Assembly (NCBI RefSeq): GCF_030124175.1
Contig: NZ_JASKMT010000026.1
Span: forward strand, 1-64,000
DNA: 64,000 bases
Origin: Streptomyces sp. 549
GTDB lineage: Bacteria; Actinomycetota; Actinomycetes; Streptomycetales; Streptomycetaceae
Direction of reading: 5' to 3'
The notes under the pieces were generated by a model, which saw only the letters and a list, made by a program, of their open reading frames with translations, did not search any database and was not told the DNA's origin. Position 1 is the stretch's first letter, and every line of letters starts with the position of its first letter. The position numbers were made by a program, and so were the translations under genes. Shown here in pieces: positions 33,382 through 44,081 of the stretch.

Positions 33382-34209
33382 TCAGGCGGCGGTGTCGTAC
33401 GTGTAGTGCGGGGTGTGGTCCAGCATGTCGGCCGGGGTGACGTCGTTCCACGGCCGCATGGTCTCGTTCAGGTCGACCACGTTCGCCGTGCCGCGCGCCG
33501 GCAGGTAGACCCCCTGCGGATGCCGGGCCTGCCACTCGGTCCACAGCTTGTCGATGAACGCGTGGTGCATCCAGAACACCGGGTCGTTCGGGGACCCGCC
33601 GGTCGCCATGTGGCCGCCGACCCACACGTGCACGCGGTTGTGCAGGTTGACGCCCCGCCAGCCCTCCAGGTGGTTGCGGAAGCCGTCCGAGGCGCTGTTC
33701 CAGGGCGGCATGTCGTAGGTAGCCATGGCGAGCACCGAGTCCACCTCCGCCCGGGTGGGCAGCGGCCGGGTGCCGGAGCCGAGGGAGCGGCGCAGGAAGT
33801 TGCGGCCGTCCACCCGGACCTCGATCGGCCAGCGGCTTCCGGAGAACGCGAACGGCCCGTCCGTCACCTGCCCGTCCCGGCTGCGGCCGGTGCCGCCGAG
33901 GAAGTCCGGGGCCCACAGCGACGCCGCCGCCGTGCGGTCCACCGTCCAGTCCCAGTACGGCAGGGTGACGTCGGCGTCGACGGACTGCAGCGCCTGCTCG
34001 AACTCCAGCAGGAACCGGCGGTGCCAGGGCAGGAAGGACGGCGAGCGGTGGCCGACGCGGTCGCCGCTGTCGGTGTCACTCATGATGAAGTCGTTGTGGG
34101 TGGAGACGAAGGTGTCGTACCGCCCGCTTCTCTTCAGCGCCAGCAGCGCGTCGGTGAAGCGCCGCTTCTCGGCGGCGGTGAGCTGCGCCTGGTTCTTGCG
34201 TACGGTCAT
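33382..34209 (-). CDS. melC2: tyrosinase
   Basis: 275 aa type-3 copper monooxygenase that oxidises tyrosine/DOPA to melanin precursors. All six copper ligands are visible: His38, His54 and His63 (STHND, VGHRS, PWHRRF) for CuA and His190, His194 and His216 (LHNRVH, MHHAFID) for CuB, in the spacing of Streptomyces tyrosinases. No signal peptide: MelC2 leaves the cell in complex with MelC1 through the Tat pathway. It follows melC1 after 18 bp. Confidence 0.97.
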   Translation of the reverse strand: MTVRKNQAQLTAAEKRRFTDALLALKRSGRYDTFVSTHNDFIMSDTDSGDRVGHRSPSFLPWHRRFLLEFEQALQSVDADVTLPYWDWTVDRTAAASLWAPDFLGGTGRSRDGQVTDGPFAFSGSRWPIEVRVDGRNFLRRSLGSGTRPLPTRAEVDSVLAMATYDMPPWNSASDGFRNHLEGWRGVNLHNRVHVWVGGHMATGGSPNDPVFWMHHAFIDKLWTEWQARHPQGVYLPARGTANVVDLNETMRPWNDVTPADMLDHTPHYTYDTAA

Positions 34210-34227
34210 GGTGGTGCGACTCCCGGA

Positions 34228-34704
34228 TCAGCTGGTTTCGAGGGGGACGAGCGCGGCGCCCTGGAGTTCCAGGACGGCCGCCCTGGCGATCTCCCGCGGC
34301 GTGTCGGCCGGCTCGTAGTGGTTGATCACGCTGACCCAGGTGCCGTCGGCGTTCTCCATGACGTGCAGTTCCTCGCCGTCGATGTGCACCGCGTAGCCGG
34401 CGCCGTGTCCGTCATGGCCCCCGTGGCCTCCGCTGTGGCCGCCTCCGTGGCCGGTGCCGTGGCCGCTCTGCGGCCGGGTCGGACCGCCCTGGATGCGGCG
34501 TCCCCGGTAGACCTCGTCGAAGGCCGGCGGTGTTCCGCCGCGGGCGGCGCGGTCCGCTGTGCCGTGGCCGGCGTGCCCGGCTGCGTCCTGCGGCGCTTCG
34601 GTACGCGCGGTCCCGGCGATCGCCGGGCCTGCCGCGGCGAGGCCGGCGGCGGCACCGGCCACGGCGACGGCGCCGAGCGCGCGTCGGCGAGTGATTCCGG
34701 ACAT
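34228..34704 (-). CDS. melC1: tyrosinase copper chaperone/cofactor
   Basis: 158 aa. A Tat signal (ITRRRALG followed by a hydrophobic Ala-rich stretch) and the MelC1 core (DEVYRGRRIQG; YAVHIDGEELHVMENADG; WVSVINHYEP) are present. It inserts copper into apotyrosinase and carries it out of the cell. A conspicuous Gly/His run (about residues 82-102, with HGTGHGGGHSGGHGGHDGHG) could bind several Cu(II). First gene of the melC operon; a GGCATATGCC palindrome lies about 67 bp upstream of its ATG. Confidence 0.95.
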   Translation of the reverse strand: MSGITRRRALGAVAVAGAAAGLAAAGPAIAGTARTEAPQDAAGHAGHGTADRAARGGTPPAFDEVYRGRRIQGGPTRPQSGHGTGHGGGHSGGHGGHDGHGAGYAVHIDGEELHVMENADGTWVSVINHYEPADTPREIARAAVLELQGAALVPLETS

Positions 34705-34762
34705 GTGAGAACCCCCAAGTCGGTGCAGTGGTCAGATGCACCCGGGGCCGGTGGTCGGCCCT

Positions 34763-34780
34763 GGTTGGCATATGCCTACC
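34763..34780. promoter_or_regulatory. near-perfect 18-bp palindrome upstream of melC1
   Basis: GGTTGGCATATGCCTACC matches its own reverse complement except at one mirrored pair. The inner TTGGCATATGCC also occurs upstream of the PP2C gene at 46710-46721. Possible operator of the melC operon or of the rightward methyltransferase. Confidence 0.55.
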
Positions 34781-35119
34781 TGGAGGCCGTTAGCGGGGAA
34801 AACCGCAGCAATCCGGTTGGCCCGGATACGGACAGATCCCGTCATCTGGTACAGCGTTGAACGAAGTGGATCTTGCTGTCCGCACGGCCCGGAGAGCGCG
34901 TCCACTGCGAAGTCCGCTGCGGGAGAGGGCCGTTGCCGGGAGATCTTCTTGCCGGGCAGCCGCAGGTGTGCCCTGGCTCACCCCGGGAGATTGTCCGCAA
35001 ACCGCCCCGCCGGCGGGAGGACACGCGCCGGGCACCGCCCGGGCCACCCGAGGGGCCCGTGGTCGGCAGGCGGCGGATATCCGGTGGCCGGGACCGCGCG
35101 GGAGCGGGAGCATCGAGCC
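34781..35119. other. 339-bp non-coding stretch between melC and the methyltransferase
   Basis: No gene I can support. The left part is moderately AT-rich (GGGGAAAACCGCAGCAATCC around 34796) and may hold promoters. Open frames here are extensions of neighbouring ones without start signals. Confidence 0.45.
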
Positions 35120-35881
35120 ATGACACGCAGTTTTGAGCAGCTGGTGGCCGAGGCGGAGGACGTGCCGGTGGACGGCTGGGACTTCTCCTGGCTCGACGGC
35201 CGGGCCAGCGAGCAGCGGCCCTCCTGGGGCTACCAGCGCACCATGAGCGAGCGGCTGGCACGGGCCACGGCCGCCCTGGACCTCCAGACCGGTGGCGGCG
35301 AGGTGCTGGCCGAGGCCCCGAAACTGCCGCCGCTGACCGTCGCCACCGAGGCGTGGCCACCGAACGTCGCCAAGGCGACCGCGCTGCTGCATCCGCTGGG
35401 CGTGGCGGTGGTCGCCGACTCGGACGAGCCGCCGCTGCCGTTCGCCGACGCGTCCTTCGACCTGGTGACGAGCCGGCACCCGGTGACCGTGTGGTGGCGG
35501 GAGATCGCCCGGGTGCTGCAACCCGGCGGCACGTACCTCTCGCAGCACGTCGGTCCGGCCAGCGTCTTCGAGCTGGTCGAGTACTTCCTCGGCCCGCAGC
35601 CCGAGGAGACCCGGCGGCAGCGCCACCCCGAGGACGCGCGGCGTGAGGCCGTGGACGCCGGGCTCGACGTCGTCGACCTGCGGTTCGAGACGCTGCGGAC
35701 GGCGTTCTTCGACGTCGGCGCGGTGGTCTACTTCCTGCGCAAGGTCATCTGGATGGTGCCCGGCTTCACCGTCGACCGGTACCGCGACCGGTTGCGGGAG
35801 CTGCACGAGCAGATCACCCGCGACGGCCCCTTCGTCGCCCGCACCACCCGCTTCCTCATCGAGGCCCGCAAGCCCGCCTGA
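35120..35881 (+). CDS. SAM-dependent class I methyltransferase
   Basis: 253 aa. The SAM-binding region is TAALDLQTGGGEVLAE (motif I, about residues 50-65), the acidic loop follows in VADSDEPPLPFADASFDLV, and the post-motif is IARVLQPGGTYLSQHVG. The C-terminal part (FVARTTRFLIEARKPA) is typical of small-molecule methyltransferases of the UbiE/YcgJ group. Substrate unknown. ATG 35120 follows GGGAGCATCGAGCC. A haloacetate-dehalogenase-like gene follows after 94 bp on the same strand. Confidence 0.9.
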   Translation: MTRSFEQLVAEAEDVPVDGWDFSWLDGRASEQRPSWGYQRTMSERLARATAALDLQTGGGEVLAEAPKLPPLTVATEAWPPNVAKATALLHPLGVAVVADSDEPPLPFADASFDLVTSRHPVTVWWREIARVLQPGGTYLSQHVGPASVFELVEYFLGPQPEETRRQRHPEDARREAVDAGLDVVDLRFETLRTAFFDVGAVVYFLRKVIWMVPGFTVDRYRDRLRELHEQITRDGPFVARTTRFLIEARKPA

Positions 35882-35975
35882 GCCCCGGCGCCCGCCACGG
35901 TGTTTGCCTTCCGCCGGGCGGAGCACTCACCCGGCGGGCGGAGGTCCGAGGACCGGCACCGGGAGGGAGCGGGCG

Positions 35976-36920
35976 ATGTTCGAAGGGTTCACGGAGACCA
36001 CGGTCACCACGGGAACCACCGGGACGGCGGAGTCGGCCGGGGAGGGCGACACGGGCGAGACCGTCCGGTTGCACGTGCGGCACGGCGGCAGCGGGCCCCC
36101 GATCCTGCTGCTGCACGGGCATCCGCGCACCCACGCCACCTGGCACCGGGTCGCGCCGCGGCTGGCGGCCGCCGGGTACACCGTCGTCTGCCCGGACCTG
36201 CGCGGCTACGGCAGGTCGTCGAAGCCGGCCACCGACGCCCGGCACCTGCCGTACAGCAAGCGGGCGATGGCCGGCGACTGCACGGCCCTGATGCGCGTCC
36301 TCGGCCACGAGCGGTTCGCCGTGGTCGGTCACGACCGGGGTGCCTACGTCGCCTTCCGCCTGGCCCTGGACCACCCGGCGGCGGTCAGCGCGCTGACCGT
36401 GCTGGACTCGGTGCCGATCGGCGAGGCGCTGAACCGCTGCGACGCCCGCTTCGCCGCGCGCTGGTGGCACTGGTTCTTCCTCGGCCAGACCGCCGGACCG
36501 GCCGAACGGGTGATCAACGCGGACCCCGACGCCTGGTACGGCGGTGATCCCGAGCGCATGGGCGCCGAGGCGTACGAGGACTTCCGCCGAGCCGTGCACG
36601 ACCCGGCCACCGTGCACGCCATGTGCGAGGACTACCGGGCCGGGCTGGGCGTCGACCGCGAACACGACGAGGCCGACCGCCTCGCCGGCCGGCAGGTGTC
36701 CTGCCCGCTGCAGATGCTGTGGGCGACCGGAGACGACATGGTCGACCTGTACGGCGACGTGCTCGCGGTGTGGCAGCCGTGGGCCGGCGACCGGCTGACC
36801 GGCGGCCCGATCGAGTCCGGCCACCACATCGCCGAGGAAGCCCCCGGCGAACTGGCCGCCGCCCTGCGCCACTTCTGGGAGGCCGGCCCCGTCACGCCCC
36901 GCCACCGCACAGCCCCCTGA
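35976..36920 (+). CDS. alpha/beta hydrolase of the haloacetate dehalogenase family
   Basis: 314 aa. Resembles fluoroacetate dehalogenases: ILLLHGHPRTHATWHRVAPRL, CPDLRGYGRSSKP, and the nucleophile Asp in VVGHDRGAYVA, where lipases have Ser. The halide-pocket segment RWWHWFFLGQ matches the family's WHWxFL. The catalytic His is in ESGHHIAEEAP. Members hydrolyse the C-halogen bond of haloacetates; many relatives are epoxide hydrolases, so substrate is not certain. The N-terminus has a Thr/Gly-rich stretch of about 25 residues. GGGAGGGA precedes ATG 35976. Confidence 0.85.
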   Translation: MFEGFTETTVTTGTTGTAESAGEGDTGETVRLHVRHGGSGPPILLLHGHPRTHATWHRVAPRLAAAGYTVVCPDLRGYGRSSKPATDARHLPYSKRAMAGDCTALMRVLGHERFAVVGHDRGAYVAFRLALDHPAAVSALTVLDSVPIGEALNRCDARFAARWWHWFFLGQTAGPAERVINADPDAWYGGDPERMGAEAYEDFRRAVHDPATVHAMCEDYRAGLGVDREHDEADRLAGRQVSCPLQMLWATGDDMVDLYGDVLAVWQPWAGDRLTGGPIESGHHIAEEAPGELAAALRHFWEAGPVTPRHRTAP

Positions 36921-37032
36921 CCACCCCGGTTCCCCCGACCACCCCGCGCCCACTACCAGAGTCGGGCCGGCTCTCGCGGGCAGTCGGCCGTATCCGCCCG
37001 TGCCGGACGCCGGTGCCGGACACTGTCGACGC

Positions 37033-37791
37033 ATGGCCATCGACTACCGCAAGCAGCCCGCGCCCTCGTCCTCGCCCACCGGGCCGCTCAACCTGGAGAA
37101 GGTGACCGAGCGCGCCCCGGGCCTGGTCAACCTCTACAAGACGGCCGCCGTCTCGCTGGCCAAGCACCGCGTCAGCGGCCGGCGCGCCGCCGTCTACCTG
37201 GTCCTGGACCGGTCCGGCAGCATGCGTCCCTACTACCGCGACGGCTCGGTGCAGCACCTCGCCGAGCAGACGCTCGCACTGGCCGCGCACCTGGACGACG
37301 ACGGCGTGGTGCCCGTCGTCTTCTTCTCCACCGACATCGACGGCACCGCCGAGATCAGCCTCGACTCCTACCGCGACCGCATCAACCCGCTGCACGAGTC
37401 GATGGGGCACATGGGCCGCACCAACTACCACCTGGCCATGCAGGCGGTCATCGACCACTACGAGGCGTCCGGCGCGAGCGACCCGGCGTTCGTCGTCTTC
37501 CAGACGGACGGCGCGCCCACCTCGAAGACCGCGGCCGAGCACGTGCTGTGCTCGGCCGCGAAACTGCCGGTCTTCTGGCAGTTCGTCGGCTTCGGCGACG
37601 ACGAGTTCCGCTTCCTGCGCAAGCTGGACGACCTGCCCGCACCGGGACGGCGGGTCGTCGACAACGCCGGGTTCTTCGCCGCCGGGCACTCCCCCAAGGC
37701 GATCTCCGACGCCGAGCTCTACGACCAGCTGCTCCACGAGTTCCCCGACTGGCTCACCGCGGCCGGAGCCGCCGCCATCCTCCGCGACTGA
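37033..37791 (+). CDS. von Willebrand factor A domain protein (TerY/TerF-like)
   Basis: 252 aa. A MIDAS motif, YLVLDRSGSMRPYY (Asp-x-Ser-x-Ser variant), starts the VWA fold. GRTNYHLAMQAV holds the Thr metal ligand, and the later FQTDGAP carries the Asp. A family of this type accompanies tellurite-resistance and stress proteins (TerD, TerY). No ter genes are nearby. Upstream CACTGT plus 6 nt before the ATG suggests a leaderless transcript. Convergent with uvrA2, with a small CGTGCG/CGCACG hairpin at 37808-37823 between them. Confidence 0.9.
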   Translation: MAIDYRKQPAPSSSPTGPLNLEKVTERAPGLVNLYKTAAVSLAKHRVSGRRAAVYLVLDRSGSMRPYYRDGSVQHLAEQTLALAAHLDDDGVVPVVFFSTDIDGTAEISLDSYRDRINPLHESMGHMGRTNYHLAMQAVIDHYEASGASDPAFVVFQTDGAPTSKTAAEHVLCSAAKLPVFWQFVGFGDDEFRFLRKLDDLPAPGRRVVDNAGFFAAGHSPKAISDAELYDQLLHEFPDWLTAAGAAAILRD

Positions 37792-37869
37792 CCCCTTCCG
37801 CCACCCCCGTGCGAGGCCGCACGACCGGCCCTCGAACCCTGCCCCGCACGGCGGAGGCGCCCGGCCCGG

Positions 37870-40365
<2,496 letters not shown>

Positions 40366-40621
40366 CATGTCCTCGTCTGTGCGGCGGAGCCGCCGCCTCC
40401 GCCCCCGCGGCGTCCCCTGGCGGGGCGAGCGGTGCGGGTGCGGGCGGGCGGTGCGGTGCCGGGAAGGCGGTGCGGCCGGTGGCGGCGGGTGGCGGCTACC
40501 GGCGACCGGCCGGCCGTCGGGGGGGCGGTGACGGCCGACTGCGGCGTCCGGGATGGTGCGTGGTCGCAGGGGCCACTCGGGTCGCAACGGCCGGGACGTT
40601 CGGATCGCCAGCGACGATCGG

Positions 40622-40677
40622 CGATCACCGGCCGCCTCGGCCGAGGCGGCCGAGGCGGCGTGCCCGGCCGGTGATCG
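40622..40677 (-). terminator. cruciform-like terminator of the AraC-VOC operon
   Basis: CGATCACCGGCCG (40622-40634) pairs fully with CGGCCGGTGATCG (40665-40677), and CCTCGGCCGAGG forms an inner palindrome. It lies 33 bp past the VOC stop. The remaining sequence to uvrA2 (40366-40621) holds no gene and presumably contains the uvrA2 promoter. Confidence 0.7.
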
Positions 40678-40709
40678 TCAGGCTAGCGCCCGGTGCCCCG
40701 GGCCGCAGC

Positions 40710-41126
40710 TCAGTTCGCGCGGGGCTGGGTGAAGCGCAGCATGTTGCCCGCCGGGTCGCGGAAGGCGCAGTCGCGGACGCCGTACGGCTGGTCGATCGGC
40801 TCCTGCAGCACCTCGCCGCCCGCCGCACGGACGCGCTCGAAGGTGGCGTCGCAGTCGGCCGTCCCGAAGATGACTCCGCGCAGCAGGCCCTTGGCCAGCA
40901 GCTCCGCCATGGTCTTCTTGTCCGCGTCGGAGGCCTCCGGGTTCGCGAGGGGCGGTTCGAGCACGATGGCCACGTCGGGCTGCGAAGGGGAGCCCACCGT
41001 CACCCAGCGCATGCCCTCGAACGCGACGTCGTTGCGGACCTCCAGGCCCAGCGCGTCGCGGTAGAAGGCGAGCGCCTTGTCATGGTCGTCGACGGCGATG
41101 AAGCACTGCGAAAGTGTGATGTCCAT
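40710..41126 (-). CDS. VOC-superfamily (glyoxalase/bleomycin-resistance fold) protein
   Basis: 138 aa. Two beta-alpha-beta-beta-beta halves: SQCFIAVDDHDKALAFYRDA near the start and the late YGVRDCAFRDPAGNMLRFTQ. Metal-dependent lyases, dioxygenases and drug-binding proteins share this fold, so the activity cannot be named. It is encoded 5 bp after the AraC-type regulator on the same strand and is likely its target. Confidence 0.9.
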   Translation of the reverse strand: MDITLSQCFIAVDDHDKALAFYRDALGLEVRNDVAFEGMRWVTVGSPSQPDVAIVLEPPLANPEASDADKKTMAELLAKGLLRGVIFGTADCDATFERVRAAGGEVLQEPIDQPYGVRDCAFRDPAGNMLRFTQPRAN

Positions 41127-41131
41127 GTGCT

Positions 41132-41557
41132 TCACGCTACGGGCGGGGTGGGTGGTTTCGCTTCTCCATTCCTGATCGGTCGGGTGTACATCTTGGCGAT
41201 GCAGGCCGGAATGGAAGCACCCTCCTCGTGGTCGCGCGCCCGGTACGCGCTCGGGCTCTCGCCGACCAGTTCGGTGAAGCGCGAGCTGAACGACCCCAGC
41301 GAGGTACAGCCCACCGCGAAGCACACCTCCGTCACCGTCAGGTCGCCCCGCCGCAGCAGCGCCTTGGCCCGCTCGATCCGGCGCGTCATGAGGTAGCTGT
41401 ACGGCGTCTCACCGAAGGCGGCACGGAAGCTGCGGGAGAAGTGGCCCGGCGACATGAGCGCGGTACGCGCCAGCGCCGGAACGTCCAGCGGCTCCGCGTA
41501 CTCGCGGTCCATCCGGTCACGGGCCCGGCGCAGCCGGACCAGGTCCTCCAACGTCAC
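41132..41557 (-). CDS. AraC-family regulator (DNA-binding domain only)
   Basis: 141 aa. The two helix-turn-helices of AraC proteins are present: VPALARTALMSPGHFSRSFR and VTEVCFAVGCTSLGSFSSRF, with TRRIERAKALLRRG between them. There is no N-terminal ligand domain. GTG 41557 follows GGGAGGGTGGGCGG. Pairing with a VOC protein is common, and such regulators often control it. Transcribed leftward with the VOC gene. Confidence 0.92.
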   Translation of the reverse strand: MTLEDLVRLRRARDRMDREYAEPLDVPALARTALMSPGHFSRSFRAAFGETPYSYLMTRRIERAKALLRRGDLTVTEVCFAVGCTSLGSFSSRFTELVGESPSAYRARDHEEGASIPACIAKMYTRPIRNGEAKPPTPPVA

Positions 41558-41692
41558 CCGCCCACCCTCCCACAGGGCCCGCGGCCCCACCTCGGGCACG
41601 CCGCGCACACCGCCACGTCACGGCCGTTCCGCGCTGAGGAAGGCCCCCGGGCGCACCTGCCGGGGTACGGCGTCCCGCCCCTGTGCTCTCCT

Positions 41693-42331
41693 GTGGCGGT
41701 GACAACTCCCCGGAGTGCCCACCGGCCCTTCGACGCGCTGCTCTGCGACCTCGACAACGTGATCCGCTTCTACGACACGACGGAGTTGGCCGCCCTGGAA
41801 CGTGGCGCCGGGCTGGCGGAGGGGACCACCGAAAGCGTGGCGTTCGCCCCGGAGACGGACCTGCCGCTGCTGCTCGGTGAGATCACCAAGGAGCTGTGGG
41901 TGGACTCCATCACGGCCAGGCTCGCAGGGCAGGTGCCGAAGGCGCAGGCGCGCGAGCTGGCGACAGCGCTGGCGAAGGCGCCGTTCCGGGCCGACGACGT
42001 GGTGGTCGCCATGCTGCGACGGGCGCGGGCGCACGTGCCGGTGGTGCTGGTGACCAACGCGACCGTGGAACTGGAGGACGACCTGGTGACGCTGGGTCTG
42101 GCGGACCTCGCCGACCACGTCGTCAGCAGCGCCCGGGTGGGCGTGGCCAAGCCGGACCGCAGGATCTACGAGATCGCGGCCCGCCGGGCAGGCGCCGCCA
42201 TGGACCGTTGCCTGTTCGTGGACGACCGGCTCGAGAACGTCGAGGCCGCGGTCGCCCTCGGCATGACCGGCCTGCACTACCGCGAACCCGCCGACCTGCG
42301 TGCGTCGTTGGGCGTCCTGCTGGATGCCTGA
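41693..42331 (+). CDS. HAD-superfamily hydrolase
   Basis: 212 aa. Motif I is ALLCDLDNVIRFYD (Asp-Leu-Asp), motif II is VVLVTNATVELED, motif III KPDRRIYEIA, and motif IV LFVDDRLENVEAAVALG. Of the small haloacid-dehalogenase/phosphatase type, with the cap between motifs I and II. It is not close to the HAD pair at 24.6-26.1 kb (different motif I). GTG 41693 is used; GTG 41699 is an alternative. Single rightward gene, divergent from the AraC-VOC operon. Confidence 0.85.
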   Translation: MAVTTPRSAHRPFDALLCDLDNVIRFYDTTELAALERGAGLAEGTTESVAFAPETDLPLLLGEITKELWVDSITARLAGQVPKAQARELATALAKAPFRADDVVVAMLRRARAHVPVVLVTNATVELEDDLVTLGLADLADHVVSSARVGVAKPDRRIYEIAARRAGAAMDRCLFVDDRLENVEAAVALGMTGLHYREPADLRASLGVLLDA

Positions 42332-42598
42332 GGCAGGCCGTGGAGGTGCTCCCGCCCTGAGAGAACGGGGTTTGCACCACCGCTTGTCCATCGACCACGT
42401 TCTCCCCCTGCGCAGCCTGACCAGCGCGCAGGAAACGGGGCATCGGGGGATGAATCGCGAGAGCAGGACTCTGTGCCTGCTTGAACTCTCGCAGTTCTCG
42501 ACCATTCCGGCGACTCTCCGCCGTGCTTCTTTGTGCTCGGGCGGCTCGTTATGCATGTCTCGGCGGTCTCCATACACAGGGCTACACGAGGGAACGCG

Positions 42599-42643
42599 AT
42601 GAGAGCCGACAGCACTACCTGCCCCACCTTCCCGTGCGAGTGA
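42599..42643 (+). CDS. possible 14-codon leader ORF before the lipoprotein
   Basis: ATG 42599 with a good GAGGGAA ribosome site encodes MRADSTTCPTFPCE and stops at TGA 42641-42643, overlapping the GTG (42640-42642) of the lipoprotein gene. This suggests translational coupling or a leader peptide. The 267 bp before it (42332-42598) contain no gene I can support. Confidence 0.4.
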   Translation: MRADSTTCPTFPCE

Positions 42644-43095
42644 CCACGTCCGGAACCCGGCACGGCGCGCGACTCGCGCCCTTCCTGCTGAGCGCCGTCC
42701 TCCTCACCGGATGCACCGCAGAGGAGCCCGCTGCCCCGAGCAGCGCGGGTTCGAAGCGTGACGCACGCGATCACATGATCAGCGGCACCGTGTACGCCGA
42801 GGGCGCGGACGAGGGACCGTGGTTGGTCTCGGACGTGGTGCGGACCACGACGGAACGAGGCGACATCACCCTGACCTTCACGTCCCTGCCGGAAGCGGGA
42901 ATCAGGGTCAAGCTCCTCGACAAGCCCAACCGGACCATCGGTTCGGTGCAGACCTGGCAGAAGGACGAGACCGGCGTGGCGAAGGTCTTGGCCGAGGGCG
43001 TCGCGGGCGACACCGCGTTCGTCAACGCGTTCGAGCAGCTGGACCCGTGCAGCAACTGCAGCCCCTACACCTTCGAAGGAACTCAGAGGTACTGA
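42640..43095 (+). CDS. putative lipoprotein, unknown function
   Basis: 151 aa. A short signal with lipobox LLTGC puts the lipidated Cys at residue 25. A Ser/Ala-rich linker and a beta-rich domain of about 110 residues follow (ISGTVYAEG, LVSDVVRTTTERGDITLTFT, RVKLLDKPNRTIGSVQTW). The end is CSNC-containing (LDPCSNCSPYTFEG), perhaps a disulphide. I recognise no family. GTG 42640 overlaps the stop of a 14-codon leader; GTG 42634 in frame is an alternative. It lies in a sparse, less GC-rich zone. Confidence 0.65.
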   Translation: MTTSGTRHGARLAPFLLSAVLLTGCTAEEPAAPSSAGSKRDARDHMISGTVYAEGADEGPWLVSDVVRTTTERGDITLTFTSLPEAGIRVKLLDKPNRTIGSVQTWQKDETGVAKVLAEGVAGDTAFVNAFEQLDPCSNCSPYTFEGTQRY

Positions 43096-43106
43096 TTCCC
43101 TCGTTC

Positions 43107-43138
43107 GCCTCGGGCTGCTGAAGCCTCGGGCTGCTGAA
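43107..43138. repeat. 16-bp perfect tandem duplication
   Basis: GCCTCGGGCTGCTGAA at 43107-43122 is repeated at 43123-43138, directly downstream of the lipoprotein stop. Confidence 0.85.
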
Positions 43139-43562
43139 GTGGTGAGGAGTGAGGGGCCGCCGGGCCTTCGGAGCACGTCGGACCCCGGGATCGGCTGGGG
43201 GTCACCTGACGCCGCGAGTGCTGGCAGGCCGGGCAGATCGACTTCCCCGGCGGACATCCGGGCCCCGACGGCCCCGAGTGGACGTTCAATCCGAGATCAC
43301 CGGCCTCGACCCGACCGCGCCCATCGATGATCTTGTTGGGACCACTGCAGCGACCGGCTCTCCTTCCGTGACCAGTCGTTTGAGACAGCCGACAAGTGAC
43401 AGCTCCGCCGCGAATCGCGCGCGACCGGCACGGCTGGTCGGCAGGCCCGCCAGCGTCGATCAGCCGACCTGGAAACGGGCCATCGAACCTGCTCACGAGC
43501 AGCAACCACCCCGATCAAGGCAAGCGCGTCATGTCCGGATCCCTCCCGATGTGGGACACGAC
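43139..43562. other. 424-bp stretch without a supported gene
   Basis: Frames on both strands are open for 60-160 codons, but they lack starts, ribosome sites and Streptomyces codon bias. One leftward frame shows a CPAGKSICPACQHS zinc-finger-like string, which I could not connect to a gene. It may be decayed mobile or regulatory DNA. Confidence 0.45.
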
Positions 43563-43590
43563 ACTTTTGCAAGCAGTCGCTTGCAAAAGT
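43563..43590. promoter_or_regulatory. 12-bp-arm operator overlapping the XRE gene promoter
   Basis: ACTTTTGCAAGC (43563-43574), AGTC, GCTTGCAAAAGT (43579-43590), perfectly symmetric. The left arm contains TTGCAA (43567-43572), 17 bp before TTAGCA (43590-43595), a plausible -35/-10 pair. A protein bound here would block RNA polymerase. The adjacent XRE regulator is the obvious candidate. Confidence 0.75.
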
Positions 43591-43615
43591 TAGCACCGGG
43601 GTGCATGGTGGAGGC

Positions 43616-44059
43616 ATGGCTTCACTGAACCCCGGTGACATAGGCGAGTTCCTGCGCGAGCAACGGCGTAGCGCGCAGCTCTCGCTGCGGCAGCTCGCCG
43701 ACGCCGCGGGGGTGTCGAATCCGTACCTCAGCCAGATCGAGCGCGGGCTGCGCAAGCCCAGCGCGGAGATCCTGCAGCAGCTGGCCAAGGCGCTGCGGAT
43801 CTCCGCGGAGACGCTCTATGTGCGGGCCGGGATGCTGGAGGAGCGGGAGCCCGGGGAGACCGGGGTCGTCGCCGCCGTCCTTGCCGATCCGTCGATCAGC
43901 GATCAGCAGAAGCAGGCGCTGCTCCAGATCTACGAGTCGTTCCGCACGCAGCACGGCAGTGGCGCCGCACCGGGCGCCGCACCGCAGGACCCGTCGGCGG
44001 CTCCTCCGTCGAAGCCGTCACCGCAGCACACCGAGAAGCACACAGAGCAGCCGACCTGA
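43616..44059 (+). CDS. XRE-family regulator of the hbhA-type locus
   Basis: 147 aa. A cro/C1 helix-turn-helix (LREQRRSAQLSLRQLADAAG, VSNPYLSQIERGLRKPSAEI) is followed by a helical region and a low-complexity Pro/Ser/His tail. Same gene order as mycobacterial Rv0474-hbhA-Rv0476. ATG 43616 fits homologues (MASLN...); GTG 43601 in frame would be a leaderless start 11 nt after the operator. Probably autorepressed through the palindrome at 43563-43590. 22 bp separate it from the next gene. Confidence 0.9.
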   Translation: MASLNPGDIGEFLREQRRSAQLSLRQLADAAGVSNPYLSQIERGLRKPSAEILQQLAKALRISAETLYVRAGMLEEREPGETGVVAAVLADPSISDQQKQALLQIYESFRTQHGSGAAPGAAPQDPSAAPPSKPSPQHTEKHTEQPT

Positions 44060-44081
44060 GCATCCCCGGGAGGGACCCTCA

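Noticed and set aside
42332..43562. Possible insertion-sequence remnant in the sparse zone
   Set aside because: I found no terminal inverted repeats, target duplications or transposase motifs; composition alone is not enough.
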